This document shows, in pieces, positions 52,545-60,470 of a stretch of 64,000 nt of DNA (position 1 is the first letter of the stretch; each line of letters starts with the position of its first letter). The stretch is from Gordonia paraffinivorans NBRC 108238 (GTDB lineage Bacteria > Actinomycetota > Actinomycetes > Mycobacteriales > Mycobacteriaceae), in the NCBI RefSeq assembly GCF_000344155.1, contig NZ_BAOQ01000023.1:46064-110063 (forward strand). The letters run 5' to 3'. The position numbers and the translations under genes are program-made. The notes below the pieces were generated by a model. The model was not told where the DNA came from. It saw nothing but the letters and a program-made list of their open reading frames with translations, and did no database searches.

Positions 52545-52689
52545 TTGTACACGAGGGGTCTGACAAGAACTTCGGCCGACGATTGCCGGCAGGGAGGCCG
52601 AAGCGTCGTGTGTGCGGAGTCGTCGTCGGTGGGCCGAACAGATGTGGCATCGGCTGACTTTGGTTGTACCCGCAGCGTCTGACAAGCAC
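52545..52689 (+). repeat. Pair of 27-base direct repeats
   Basis: The segment at 52545-52571 (GTTGTACACGAGGGGTCTGA and on) recurs at 52663-52689 with 22 of 27 bases identical; the shared end is GTCTGACAAG-AC. The copies are 118 bases apart. They may be the flanks of a lost insertion or recombinase sites; no gene lies between them. Confidence 0.55.
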
Positions 52690-53366
52690 AGCGTGCCTCG
52701 TTTGTAGGTCGGCGGGAGTTGGTCGGGACGTCGGAGCGTCACACCCTGGTCCTCGTTTTCCCCTGGCTGAGAACGTTTGTGCCACAAGGAGAATTCGTGG
52801 TTGCGGAGTAGCTGGATTGGTCTTGCGGTCGCACCGCTCCGGTCGGGCGATCTTCGTGATCGGTCGGATGGCATGTCGGCGAATCGGCCGACCCTCTGGG
52901 AACCGGTCATCGCCCTCGATCGAGGCGGCCGCCGACCGGCGCATGTGAACCTTCCTGCTCGCCGGCGTCGACACGGTGGGTGGAGGTTGGGGACGGGGGC
53001 ATCTCCGGCAGGTCGCAACCGCGTCGCCGAGCACCGGCGTCAACAGATGCAGGCCAGCCTCGACGGTGCCGAGGCCATCCGCCGTGACCGGCAAGGTCGT
53101 GAACCTCGTCACGGTCGAGGCTCGCTCGGTCGCCGACATACGCCTGGCGGCTGATCGGTCCTGCCCGGATCGAGTTCGTGCTTCTCGGGTCGGTACTCGC
53201 TCGGCGAGGCAGGGTCGTATGTGTTGCGCACCGCGTCGTCGGTCGTGCGAGGGCGTTGGTCAAGCCGTCGGCATGGCCACGGGAGTCCGAAACAGCGCCG
53301 ACAACCAAGCGCGATGGAAGCACTTCAGGCGACCCATCTCTTCGACGGATCGCCTGATCGGAGCGG

Positions 53367-53439
53367 TGCCCCCACCAGGGCTCGAACCTGGGACCTGCGG
53401 ATTAAAAGTCCGTAGCTCTACCAACTGAGCTATAGGGGC
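53367..53439 (-). tRNA. tRNA-Lys (TTT anticodon)
   Basis: On the minus strand the 73-base sequence starts GCCCCTATAGCTCAGTTGGT and folds as a normal cloverleaf. The anticodon loop is CTTTTAA (anticodon TTT), and the T-arm has GGTTCGAGCCC. The acceptor pairs GCCCCTA with TGGGGGC, discriminator A. CCA is not encoded (CCG follows). Confidence 0.97.
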
Positions 53440-53686
53440 GTACCCCGAACCGGTCGGGGTGCCGACGAGTTTACAGCGTCCCGAGGAGTTGCGAGCGGGG
53501 GCCCGCGGGTGTGTCGGCCCGGCGCGTTGGCGCCCTCGGAGCGGTCACTTCCGACGCTCGGAGCGGGCCCCGAGAGGCGCCGGCGAACGTGCTCCGACGG
53601 GACGGTGAATGCTGCCCACGCGCGCCTTGGCGGCGCTCGCCGGCTGCCTCGCGGAAACCACCGGTTTATTGCTCTGACCAGCCGAT

Positions 53687-53716
53687 TTGTGTTGTGCGCA
53701 AGACCTGTCATAAGCT
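53687..53716 (+). promoter_or_regulatory. Candidate promoter of the tRNA-Glu/Asp/Phe unit
   Basis: TTGTGT at 53687-53692 and TAAGCT at 53711-53716 are spaced 18 bases and lie 30 bases before tRNA-Glu. The remainder of the 307-base gap after tRNA-Lys (53440-53746) shows no gene. Confidence 0.45.
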
Positions 53717-53746
53717 ATGCGAGCTCCCAGCGGAGAAGCGAGACCG

Positions 53747-53819
53747 GCCCCCTTCGTCTAGCGGCCTAGGACGCCGCCCTTTCAAGGCGGTAGCGCGGGT
53801 TCGAATCCCGTAGGGGGTA
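53747..53819 (+). tRNA. tRNA-Glu (TTC anticodon)
   Basis: A 73-base cloverleaf starting GCCCCCTTCGTCTAGCGGCC. The anticodon loop is CTTTCAA (anticodon TTC) within the stem CCGCC/GGCGG. The T-arm is GGGTTCGAATCCC. Discriminator A; CCA not encoded. Confidence 0.97.
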
Positions 53820-53869
53820 CGCCTGGACGGCACTCAGTGATGAGGGTCGGTCGGACACAACTAAATCGA

Positions 53870-53943
53870 GGCCCTGTGGCGCAGTTGGTTAGCGCGCCGC
53901 CCTGTCACGGCGGAGGTCGCGGGTTCGAGCCCCGTCAGGGTCG
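53870..53943 (+). tRNA. tRNA-Asp (GTC anticodon)
   Basis: A 74-base cloverleaf starting GGCCCTGTGGCGCAGTTGGT. The anticodon loop is CTGTCAC (anticodon GTC). The T-arm is GGGTTCGAGCCCC. The acceptor pairs GGCCCTG with CAGGGTC, discriminator G. CCA not encoded. Confidence 0.97.
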
Positions 53944-53975
53944 CAAAGGTTTCGGTATCAGCACCGGCACCGTCT

Positions 53976-54052
53976 GGCCAGGTAGCTCAGTTGGTACGAG
54001 CGTCCGCCTGAAAAGCGGAAGGTCGCCGGTTCGATCCCGGCCCTGGCCACCA
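53976..54052 (+). tRNA. tRNA-Phe (GAA anticodon), CCA encoded
   Basis: A 74-base cloverleaf starting GGCCAGGTAGCTCAGTTGGT plus an encoded CCA. The anticodon loop is CTGAAAA (anticodon GAA). The T-arm is CCGGTTCGATCCCGG. It is the only one of the four tRNAs here with an encoded CCA end. Confidence 0.97.
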
Positions 54053-54064
54053 GATACAGCCAGA

Positions 54065-54093
54065 AAAACAGCCCCGGTTTCCGGGGCTGTTTT
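54065..54093 (+). terminator. Terminator of the tRNA cluster
   Basis: AAAACAGCCCCGG at 54065-54077 pairs perfectly with CCGGGGCTGTTTT at 54081-54093 around a TTT loop, and the T-run continues into TTTCATTT-like sequence. It lies 12 bases after tRNA-Phe. Confidence 0.9.
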
Positions 54094-54203
54094 CATTTGT
54101 CCGCCATCTCCTGCGGCGGACGACGACCTCCTCGATGTCGGCAGGCGACCGGCTCCGCGGACACAGCAGGGGAGAACACGACTTGGCGGCCACCCGCGGC
54201 CCG

Positions 54204-54560
54204 ATGGGCCGGGACAACCTCCGTTACGCAGCCCTCAACTAGCCGCTCGTGACGGAGCTGCTGCACGCAGACACAGACCCTGACGTGCGCGACCATCGCC
54301 GACCGGACTCCGCTGCACTTCGCCGCACAGGACGACACCGTCGCTGTGGCCAGGCTGCTGGCCGAGTACGGTGCCGACGTCAACGCCCGCAACGACCACG
54401 ACAACACCCCGCTGAGGGAGCCGATCAGGAGGGCCGGTCGCGGCAGGCGTACCACCGATGATCAGGGTGCCGAAAGACGCCCGGTGCGGACCCCGAGTCT
54501 GCGCAACGAACACGGCGAGAACATCCTCGAAGTGCCCGCCGTGAACGCCGGGACCGCCGC
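54204..54560 (+). pseudogene. Ankyrin-repeat protein remnant
   Basis: The ATG at 54204 opens MGRDNLRYAALN and hits a TAG at 54240. The same frame goes on with TELLHADTDPDVRDH, then the reading must shift to give RTPLHFAAQDDTVAVARLLA and EYGADVNARNDHDNTPLRE, which is a textbook ankyrin repeat. A second shift is needed near 54500 to reach HGENILEV. At least one stop and one or two frameshifts show that the gene is dead. The original was a small ankyrin protein of about 120-140 residues. Confidence 0.8.
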
Positions 54561-54760
54561 CTGCTCGTGGAACTGTGTGCCCACGTCATGCCTGGTGAAC
54601 ACGGGTGACAGGGCGGTTCCGCAATCCGCGGCCGGCCGGCGTCGTGAGCCCGACGCACACCGGTTGCGAAAGACCGGACGACCAGTGAGAATCAACTGAA
54701 TACAATTCTGGATGTAATCAGACTGAGGGACCGGGCGGTGGCTTCGTGGGACAGGTGGTG

Positions 54761-55800
54761 ATGGGCATACCGTCCGTGCGGACGCGCATGCCGGACGTTT
54801 CCGGCCGGCCCCGGTCGACGGTCTCGTCGATCGGTTCGGCCGCGTCGCGCGCGACCTGAGGGTCTCGATCACCGAGAAGTGCTCGTTGCGATGCACCTAC
54901 TGCATGCCGGCAGAGGGGCTGCCCGCGATCCCGCGTGAGCGGTTGTTGTCCGCGGACGAACTCGTCCGCCTGGTTGGCATCGCGGTGCATCGCCTCGGTG
55001 TATGTGAGGTGCGCTTCACCGGCGGGGAACCGTTGATGCGTCGCGACCTCGAGGACATCATCGAGGGTTGTACCCGCGTCGCTCCCCATGTGCCGCTTGC
55101 CATCACGAGCAATGCGGTCGGTCTCGAGCACCGCGCGCAGGGCCTCGCGCGGGCCGGGCTGACCCGAATCAACATCTCCCTCGACACCGTCGATCGCGCG
55201 CACTTCGCCGCGCTCACGCGGCGTGACCGCCTCGACTCGGTCCTCGCGGGCATCCGTGCCGCCAAGCGGCACATCGGGCGGGTGAAGGTCAACGCGGTCC
55301 TCATGCGCGAGAACCTCGACGGTGCCGCGGACCTGCTCCGGTGGTGCCTCGACGAGGGTGTCGAACTGCGGTTCATCGAGGAGATGCCCCCCGACGCCGA
55401 CCAGGCGTGGACCCGCGAGCAGATGGTTCCGGCACAGGAACTACTGGATGTACTGGGTACGCGGTTCGCGCTCACCGAAGCCGGGCGTGAGGACCCGTCG
55501 GCTCCCGCCGAGCGATGGTTCGTCGACGGCGGACCGGCGACGGTGGGCATCATCGCGTCGGTGACCCGCTCGTTCTGCGGTGACTGCGACCGGACCCGCC
55601 TCACCGCTGAGGGAACCGTGCGTTCGTGCCTGTTCAGCGACGACGAGACGGACCTGCGCGAGGCGCTGCGCTCGGGCGCCGGCGACGACGAGATCGCCGA
55701 CCTGTGGCGTGCGGCGATGTGGAACAAGTGGGCGGGGCACGGAGTCGCGGCAGCGGATTTCGTTCCCCCGCAACGGAGTATGGGAGCCATCGGTGGTTGA
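54761..55800 (+). CDS. moaA: GTP 3',8-cyclase MoaA with an apparent 5' frameshift
   Basis: The main frame (to the stop at 55800) is MoaA, the radical-SAM enzyme of the first molybdenum cofactor step. The 4Fe-4S motif is CSLRCTYC, the GGEP motif is in [12 protein letters not shown], the second cluster uses [14 protein letters not shown] with CLF, and the C-terminus ends in the required Gly-Gly. In this frame no ATG, GTG or TTG exists before the first cluster cysteine; a TTG at 54886 would cut that cysteine off. The normal N-terminus ([17 protein letters not shown]) is read from the ATG at 54761 in another frame. A one-base deletion (or two-base insertion) near 54800-54815 would join them. Either the gene is inactivated or the sequence has an error. 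The candidate -10 TACAAT lies at 54701. Confidence 0.8.
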
Positions 55801-55903
55801 GGGCACGAAAGCGGTCGAGGTGCACTACTTCGCGGCGGCGGAGGCCGCCACCGGCATCAGGTCGGAGGTCGTACACGTGACCGCGCGGGCGGACGACGAG
55901 TAG
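55793..55903 (+). pseudogene. Truncated MoaD-like fragment
   Basis: A GTG at 55793, overlapping the moaA end, opens [20 protein letters not shown] and continues GIRSEVVHVTARADDE before a TAG. This is the N-terminal 35 residues of a MoaD/ThiS-type sulfur carrier (usual length 80-90 with a C-terminal Gly-Gly). The remainder and the Gly-Gly tail are gone, so it cannot carry sulfur. Confidence 0.6.
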
Positions 55904-55971
55904 CCGATGCCGCGACGCACCCGGTCGGTCGAGGTGGTGTTCTTGCCCTCGGCCAGTGCGACCGCGCGCTC

Positions 55972-56526
55972 CAGGGACTCCGGGTAGTCGCTGAACCCGC
56001 GGTGGTGGCGGCCGTCGTCGACCGGGTGGATTCCGCCGATGTCGGCGAGATGCGCGAGGCGCTGGCGGCCATGCGTGCCAGCGACCAGAGCTCACGCGAG
56101 TTCCAGTTGGCGCACTGGGACTTCCACCGGGTGATCCTGCGGCGGTGCCCGACGGGGTTCCAGACGATGATCGAATCCCAGCTCACGCAGATCGATCGGC
56201 ACCAGCGACTCTACTTCTCGCGTGCGGTCGCGGTCTCGGACATGACGGCCACCGACGCCAAGTTCCTCGACGCCGTGGAGGCGGGCGACGCCGACGCCGC
56301 CCGCGACATCCTCACCTTCCACCTGCTCGACATCGCGCTGGGCGTCATCGCGACCCAGGACCCGGGCCACCGTTTCTGCACGCTGCCGATCGCGGTCCGA
56401 GGACAGGCGATCGGGCTGGAGGGGCTGGACGAACTGGGGGAGGGGCAGCGTGCGCAGATCTCCTGGTGCGGGTCCCCGGCAGACGTCGTCCGAGAACTCC
56501 AGACCACGCACCTGCAGGTCGTCTGA
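55972..56526 (+). pseudogene. GntR/FCD regulator fragment lacking its DNA-binding domain
   Basis: The frame to the stop at 56526 encodes an FCD ligand-binding domain (FQLAHWDFHRVILRRCPTGF, QLTQIDRHQRLYFSRAVAVS, ARDILTFHLLDIALGVI) and a C-terminal tail. It is a clear paralogue of the intact GntR protein encoded at 57411-58229 on the other strand. The N-terminal winged helix is absent; upstream residues in frame (GLRVVAEPAVVAAVVDRVD) keep a little similarity and then stop making sense. On the minus strand at about 55885-56000 another protein-like fragment (FSDYPESLERAVALAEGKNT) may mark an inserted or rearranged piece. A GTG at 56002 could still give a 174-residue protein. Confidence 0.65.
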
Positions 56527-56601
56527 GGGTGTGGGCAACGCAAGTCCATGCTGGCCCGAAAAGGGTCGGTCCGTAATGAAAGTTTCTGTTAGGCAGGCAC
56601 A

Positions 56602-57351
56602 ATGACGAACAATTTCCGCATCGGGATGATCGTTCCGAGCTCCAACACCACGATGGAGACCGAGATCCCGGCCATGCTCCGCGCCCGCGAGGAGATCCGG
56701 CCCGAGCGCTTCACCTTCCACTCCTCGCGTATGCGCATGCAGAAGGTGACGCCCGAAGAACTGACCGCGATGGACAACGACTCCCTGCGCTGCGCGGCGG
56801 AGCTGGCCGACGCGCGCGTCGACGTGATGGACTACGCCTGCCTGGTCGCGATCATGTCGCAGGGCCTGCGCTACCACGCCACCTCCGAGCCGAAGCTCGC
56901 ACAGGTCGCCAAAGAGGAGAGCGGCGAGGACATCCCGGTGTTGTCCTCGGCCGGTGCGCTCACCGAGGCCCTGGCGCACCTGGGGGTCAAGAAGATCGCC
57001 GTCGTCACCCCGTACATGAAGCCGCTCACCGAGACGGTGTGCAACTACATCGAGCACGAGGGATTCAGCGTCGTCGACTCGCTGAGCCTGGAGGTCCCGG
57101 ACAACCTCGAGGTCGGTCGACTGGACCCGCAGAACCTGCTCGAGCACGTCAAGAAGGTGGATACCTCCGACGCGGACGCGCTGGTGCTCAGCGCCTGCGT
57201 GCAGATGCCGTCGCTGCCGGTGCTCGACACCGTGCAGCAGCAGTTCGACATCCCGGTGGTCACCGCCTCCGCCGCCACCACCTGGCGGATCCTCAACCGG
57301 CTCGGTCTCGATCCGGTCGTCCCGCGTGCCGGTGCGTTGCTCGCACCCTGA
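56602..57351 (+). CDS. maiA: Maleate cis-trans isomerase
   Basis: The 249-residue protein matches maleate isomerase of the Asp/Glu racemase superfamily, which turns maleate into fumarate in nicotinate and related catabolism. Signature stretches are GMIVPSSNTTMETEIPAM, the first catalytic cysteine in YACLVAIMSQG near residue 80, VTPYMKPLTE, and the second cysteine in LSACVQMPSLP near residue 199. The Nocardia farcinica enzyme has the same motifs and length. AGGCAGG precedes the ATG at 56602. Other nicotinate genes are not in the window. Arylmalonate decarboxylase or hydantoin racemase are less likely alternatives. Confidence 0.87.
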   Translation: MTNNFRIGMIVPSSNTTMETEIPAMLRAREEIRPERFTFHSSRMRMQKVTPEELTAMDNDSLRCAAELADARVDVMDYACLVAIMSQGLRYHATSEPKLAQVAKEESGEDIPVLSSAGALTEALAHLGVKKIAVVTPYMKPLTETVCNYIEHEGFSVVDSLSLEVPDNLEVGRLDPQNLLEHVKKVDTSDADALVLSACVQMPSLPVLDTVQQQFDIPVVTASAATTWRILNRLGLDPVVPRAGALLAP

Positions 57352-57361
57352 CACGTGTGAA

Positions 57362-57392
57362 CCGCGGTCCCCGGTCGAACCGGGGACCGCGG
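57362..57392. terminator. Hairpin between maiA and the GntR gene
   Basis: CCGCGGTCCCCGGT at 57362-57375 pairs perfectly with ACCGGGGACCGCGG at 57379-57392 around a CGA loop. It lies in the 59-base gap between convergent genes. There is no U-run, but a 14-pair stem here likely stops transcription from both sides. Confidence 0.7.
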
Positions 57393-57410
57393 CGCATCTC
57401 GGGCTGGGTT

Positions 57411-58229
57411 CTACTTCGGTGCGTAGGTGAGGATGAGGTTCGACGTGGTCCGTGCCGGCAGGACGTCGTCGTGCTGGCGCCAGTAGATGCGTGCCGGGCG
57501 CGGGATGTGGCCCGTCTCATCGTGTTCGATGACGATGTCGCGGCCGCGGAGCGTGACCAGCAACGAGTCGAATTCGTGGTCGGGGTCGGCGTCGAGCACC
57601 AGGCCGAGCGCGGCGTCGATGAGGTGGAACTCCAGGATCCGACGGGCCGAGTCCGGCCGTCCCTCGACGATCGCGTCGATCAGATCCTGGTCCAGATCGA
57701 TGAAGTCCTCCGGGGTCCGCTGGTGGGAGAGGTACACGCTCTGATGCCGGTGGATCATGGTGTACAGGTTGTGCGTGAGGTCGGCGAAGGACTTCGGGTA
57801 CCGGGCGCGGATCACGTCGTGGAAGGCCTTGTGTGCCTTCTGGAAGTTCTTGCGGTGGCCGCGGTACTTGCGCATGTCGGCCAGCGCGGTCTGCATCTGC
57901 TCGATCTCGGTGTCGGTGAGCTGTTCGGTCAGCGTGGCGACGATCGGCGGCTCGATCAGGATGCGGAGGGCATAGTTCTGCTCGGTGTCGGAGTTGCTGA
58001 TCGGTGCGACGTGCACACCGCGGTTGGCGGTGGCGACCAGGAGTCCGTCGGCCTCGAGGCGCTTGAACGCCTCGCGGAGCGGGGTCCGGCTGACCTTGAA
58101 CTCGGCGGCGAGCTGCTCCTGCGACATGCGCTGTCCGGGGAAGTACTCCCCGGACACGATGCGCTCCCGAAGTGCCGTGCAGAGCTCATCGACGGTGGTT
58201 CCGGACCGCGTCTTGGCACTCGTGGCCAC
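57411..58229 (-). CDS. GntR-family regulator, FCD domain
   Basis: The 272-residue protein is a complete GntR/FCD repressor. The winged helix covers about residues 12-78 (GQRMSQEQLAAEFKVSRTPL, REAFKRLEADGLLVAT). The FCD ligand domain covers about 85-225, with the metal-binding histidines in FHDVIRARYP and FHLIDAALGLV. It is divergent from the SDR gene and convergent with maiA, so it probably controls one or both in response to a small acid. A near-palindrome sits 30 bases before its start. Confidence 0.9.
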   Translation of the reverse strand: MATSAKTRSGTTVDELCTALRERIVSGEYFPGQRMSQEQLAAEFKVSRTPLREAFKRLEADGLLVATANRGVHVAPISNSDTEQNYALRILIEPPIVATLTEQLTDTEIEQMQTALADMRKYRGHRKNFQKAHKAFHDVIRARYPKSFADLTHNLYTMIHRHQSVYLSHQRTPEDFIDLDQDLIDAIVEGRPDSARRILEFHLIDAALGLVLDADPDHEFDSLLVTLRGRDIVIEHDETGHIPRPARIYWRQHDDVLPARTTSNLILTYAPK

Positions 58230-58258
58230 AGAGCCTCCTCCCTATGCTCCAGCACAGG

Positions 58259-58268
58259 TTGTATCCAA
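58259..58268. promoter_or_regulatory. Candidate GntR operator
   Basis: TTGTATCCAA is a near-palindrome 30 bases upstream of the GntR gene start and in the divergent gap before the SDR gene. FCD-type regulators bind short dyads like TTG-N4-CAA. The assignment is by position and symmetry only. Confidence 0.35.
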
Positions 58269-58312
58269 CATTGTCCCCAAAGTAACAAAAAGTCGGCATG
58301 ACGGACGGGTGA

Positions 58313-58402
58313 GAATCGAGCCGTCTCTTCCTGGCCTCCGAACAGGGGGCCTTCACGACCGGCGCGGTCATCGACATCAACGGAGGCGCGGTCAGTGCCT
58401 GA
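58313..58402 (+). pseudogene. C-terminal remnant of an SDR dehydrogenase
   Basis: The frame ending at TGA 58402 reads LFLASEQGAFTTGAVIDING and then GAVSA. This is the conserved C-terminal end of short-chain dehydrogenases (LASDEASFVTGAVLPVDGG-like). A stop codon directly precedes it at 58310, and no start exists. It lies just before the intact SDR gene, so an SDR gene upstream of it was probably deleted. Confidence 0.7.
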
Positions 58403-58415
58403 GAGGAGTCATCGA

Positions 58416-59234
58416 ATGGCAACACTGGACGGAAAGGTCGCACTCGTCACCGGCGGCGCCGGTGGGATCGGGCGCGCGGTCGTCGAAGGATACGTCGAGG
58501 CGGGTGCGAAGGTCGCGGTGCTCGATCGCGACGAGGAGCGCCTGCGCGAGGTCGCGGAGACCTTCGGTGACGACGTCGTCACCACCCTCGGTTCCGTGGA
58601 GAACCTCGCCGACAACCAGCGCGCCGTGGCCGACACCGTCGAGGCCTTCGGCAAGCTCGACGTGTTCGTCGGCAACGCCGGTGTCGGGGCGGGCAATCTC
58701 TCGCTCGCCGAGGTCCCGCTCGACAAGCTCGAGGCGGCGATCGACGAGATCTACGCGATCAACGTGAAGGGATACCTGCTCGGTGCCCGCGCGGCGCTGC
58801 CCGCGCTTCTGCGCACCGGCGGCAACATGATCTTCTCCTGCTCGATCGCGAGCTACCGCGCGGTCGACGACGGCACCCTCTACGTGTCCACCAAGCACGC
58901 CAACCTGGGCATCGTGCGCGGCCTGGCCTTCGAGTTCGCTCCGAAGGTCCGGGTCAACGGCGTCGCCATCGGCGTGGCGCGGACCAAGATGGAGGGCCTG
59001 GCGGCCCTGGGCCAGGAACCGCTCGACGCGGTGCTGCCCGGCGCCGAGGAGGTCATCCCGCTCGGTTTCATCCCGGAACCGCGCGACTACGCCGAGGGCT
59101 TCGTGTACCTGGCCTCCGACGCGGCACGGGTGGTGACCGGTGAATGCCTCTGGGCCGACAGCGGTTTCGGTATTCGCGGCATCGGCAGCCCGGCCGGCGG
59201 GCGGGACCTCGACCCCGATCTCCTCGAGGCCTGA
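58416..59234 (+). CDS. Short-chain dehydrogenase/reductase
   Basis: The 272-residue protein is a classical SDR. The cofactor motif is TGGAGGIGRAV, and the aspartate in VAVLDRDEERL after the second strand favours NAD over NADP. NAGVGAGN is the structural motif. The catalytic serine and the Y-x3-K are in SCSIASYRAVDDG and LYVSTKHANLG. It oxidises or reduces an unknown alcohol or ketone. The ATG at 58416 is preceded by GAGAGGAG; the frame extends seven codons further. Divergent from the GntR gene. Confidence 0.9.
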   Translation: MATLDGKVALVTGGAGGIGRAVVEGYVEAGAKVAVLDRDEERLREVAETFGDDVVTTLGSVENLADNQRAVADTVEAFGKLDVFVGNAGVGAGNLSLAEVPLDKLEAAIDEIYAINVKGYLLGARAALPALLRTGGNMIFSCSIASYRAVDDGTLYVSTKHANLGIVRGLAFEFAPKVRVNGVAIGVARTKMEGLAALGQEPLDAVLPGAEEVIPLGFIPEPRDYAEGFVYLASDAARVVTGECLWADSGFGIRGIGSPAGGRDLDPDLLEA

Positions 59235-59383
59235 GACAGGCGACAGACACCCGGCACCGCACCACGACAGCCCCGGTCGATCCGGCTGGCGTGGTGCGGT
59301 GTTCGTCGTTTCCGGTCCGAGAACCGAGATCCCGCAGACGGATTGTCGGCGCGGTCGGCCCCTCGCCCCGCCATACTCTTCCC

Positions 59384-60463
59384 ATGAGAGCTCGCACGAC
59401 CTCGGTGATCATCCGCAGCGCCCACGGCACGGCGGCGGTCGAGTGGTTCCTCATCCTCGCGATCGCCACCATCCTGGTCACCCGCGCCTACCTGGCCGCC
59501 ACGGGCTATCCGCAGGTCGGCGGCGGCACCCTCCACATCGCCCACGCGCTGTGGGGCGGTGCGCTGATGATGCTGGCGCTGATCACCGGCTGGCTCTTCC
59601 TGGGCGCCGGTGCGCGCGTGACCGCAGTCATCATGGGCGGCATCGGTTTCGGGCTCTTCCTCGACGAGGTCGGCAAGTTCGTCACCCGCGACAACGACTA
59701 CTTCTACGGCCCGTCCGCAGAGATCATGTACGTGCTCGTGGTGCTGATCCTGCTCATCAGCCGTATCGTCCGCGATTTCCGTCGCCCCACGGCCGCAGAG
59801 TCTCTCGCCAACGCCGCCTCGATCGCTGCGGAGGGCGTCGCGCACGGACTGCCCGAGCGTCGTCGACGCCTGGCCGAGGAGTACCTGGCCGCCGCCGGCG
59901 AGCAAGGTCTCGACGCGGACACCATCGGCCACATACGGGCGGTCCTCGAATCCAGCCGCGACACCCCCGACCGGCTCATCGCGCTGCGTGCCCGGGCGGT
60001 CGCGCTGATCCCCGACTTCTTCCGCAGCCCCCGGTGGGTGTCGATCGTGGGGTGGAGCCTGGTCGTGTTCTCGGCGGTCACCGTCGTCGTCGGTTCGCTG
60101 AGCTTCGTCTTCACCGAGGACAGGTTCGACGACATCGACATCTACATCGAACTCGCCGACAACGCCGTCGCCACGTGGATTCTCTTCCTCAGCGGCGTCG
60201 CCACGCTTGCGGTGTCGGCCCCCGCGATGCTGGCCCGCAGTCGCGGTCTCGCCGGGGTGTGGCCGCTGCGGGCCCTCCGGATCGCCGCACTGGTCTTCCT
60301 GCTCAGCAATGCACTCGTCGACTTCGCGCTCGAGGGATTCGGTGGGCTCGTCAATCTGGGCATCGGCCTGTTCGCGCTCAGCGTCGTGAGTTACCACCTC
60401 GGGCGGGCGGTGTCGGCGTCGGGGGAGGGGGCAGAGCCGGTGGCCGACCAGGTCCGGGTGTGA
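59384..60463 (+). CDS. Polytopic membrane protein of unknown function
   Basis: The 359-residue protein, read from the ATG at 59384, has seven or eight hydrophobic segments in two groups. The first group (residues 18-125) includes HIAHALWGGALMMLALITGW and MGGIGFGLFLDEVGKFVTRD. A charged 90-residue cytoplasmic part follows (residues 130-215), then the second group to residue 345. The acidic, conserved-looking FLDEVGKF in a membrane context might be functional. I recognise no named family. Upstream open frame overlapping the SDR gene is not coding. Confidence 0.7.
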   Translation: MRARTTSVIIRSAHGTAAVEWFLILAIATILVTRAYLAATGYPQVGGGTLHIAHALWGGALMMLALITGWLFLGAGARVTAVIMGGIGFGLFLDEVGKFVTRDNDYFYGPSAEIMYVLVVLILLISRIVRDFRRPTAAESLANAASIAAEGVAHGLPERRRRLAEEYLAAAGEQGLDADTIGHIRAVLESSRDTPDRLIALRARAVALIPDFFRSPRWVSIVGWSLVVFSAVTVVVGSLSFVFTEDRFDDIDIYIELADNAVATWILFLSGVATLAVSAPAMLARSRGLAGVWPLRALRIAALVFLLSNALVDFALEGFGGLVNLGIGLFALSVVSYHLGRAVSASGEGAEPVADQVRV

Positions 60464-60470
60464 CGGTTTC

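Larger units (their letters stand above)
51653..53366. other. Gene-poor 1.7-kb stretch
   Basis: No reading frame in this stretch has recognisable protein features; the frames in all directions are rich in Arg/Pro/Thr/His, as expected of random frames in high-GC DNA. Around 52060-52330 the plus strand is strongly G/T-rich, unlike the genes on both sides. A minus-strand frame beginning near 52464 (MKAAVMTNLLEEILDLLIQK, then ATLTAWIEVHDIAGRQIF) looks briefly protein-like and may be the start of a degraded gene, but loses that character within 90 residues. The stretch ends at the 3' end of tRNA-Lys, so it may be the scar of an integrated element. Confidence 0.5.

Noticed and set aside
53367..53439. 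Attachment-site duplication of the tRNA-Lys 3' end
   Set aside because: I looked for a second copy of the T-arm and acceptor sequence in 51.6-53.3 kb and saw none.
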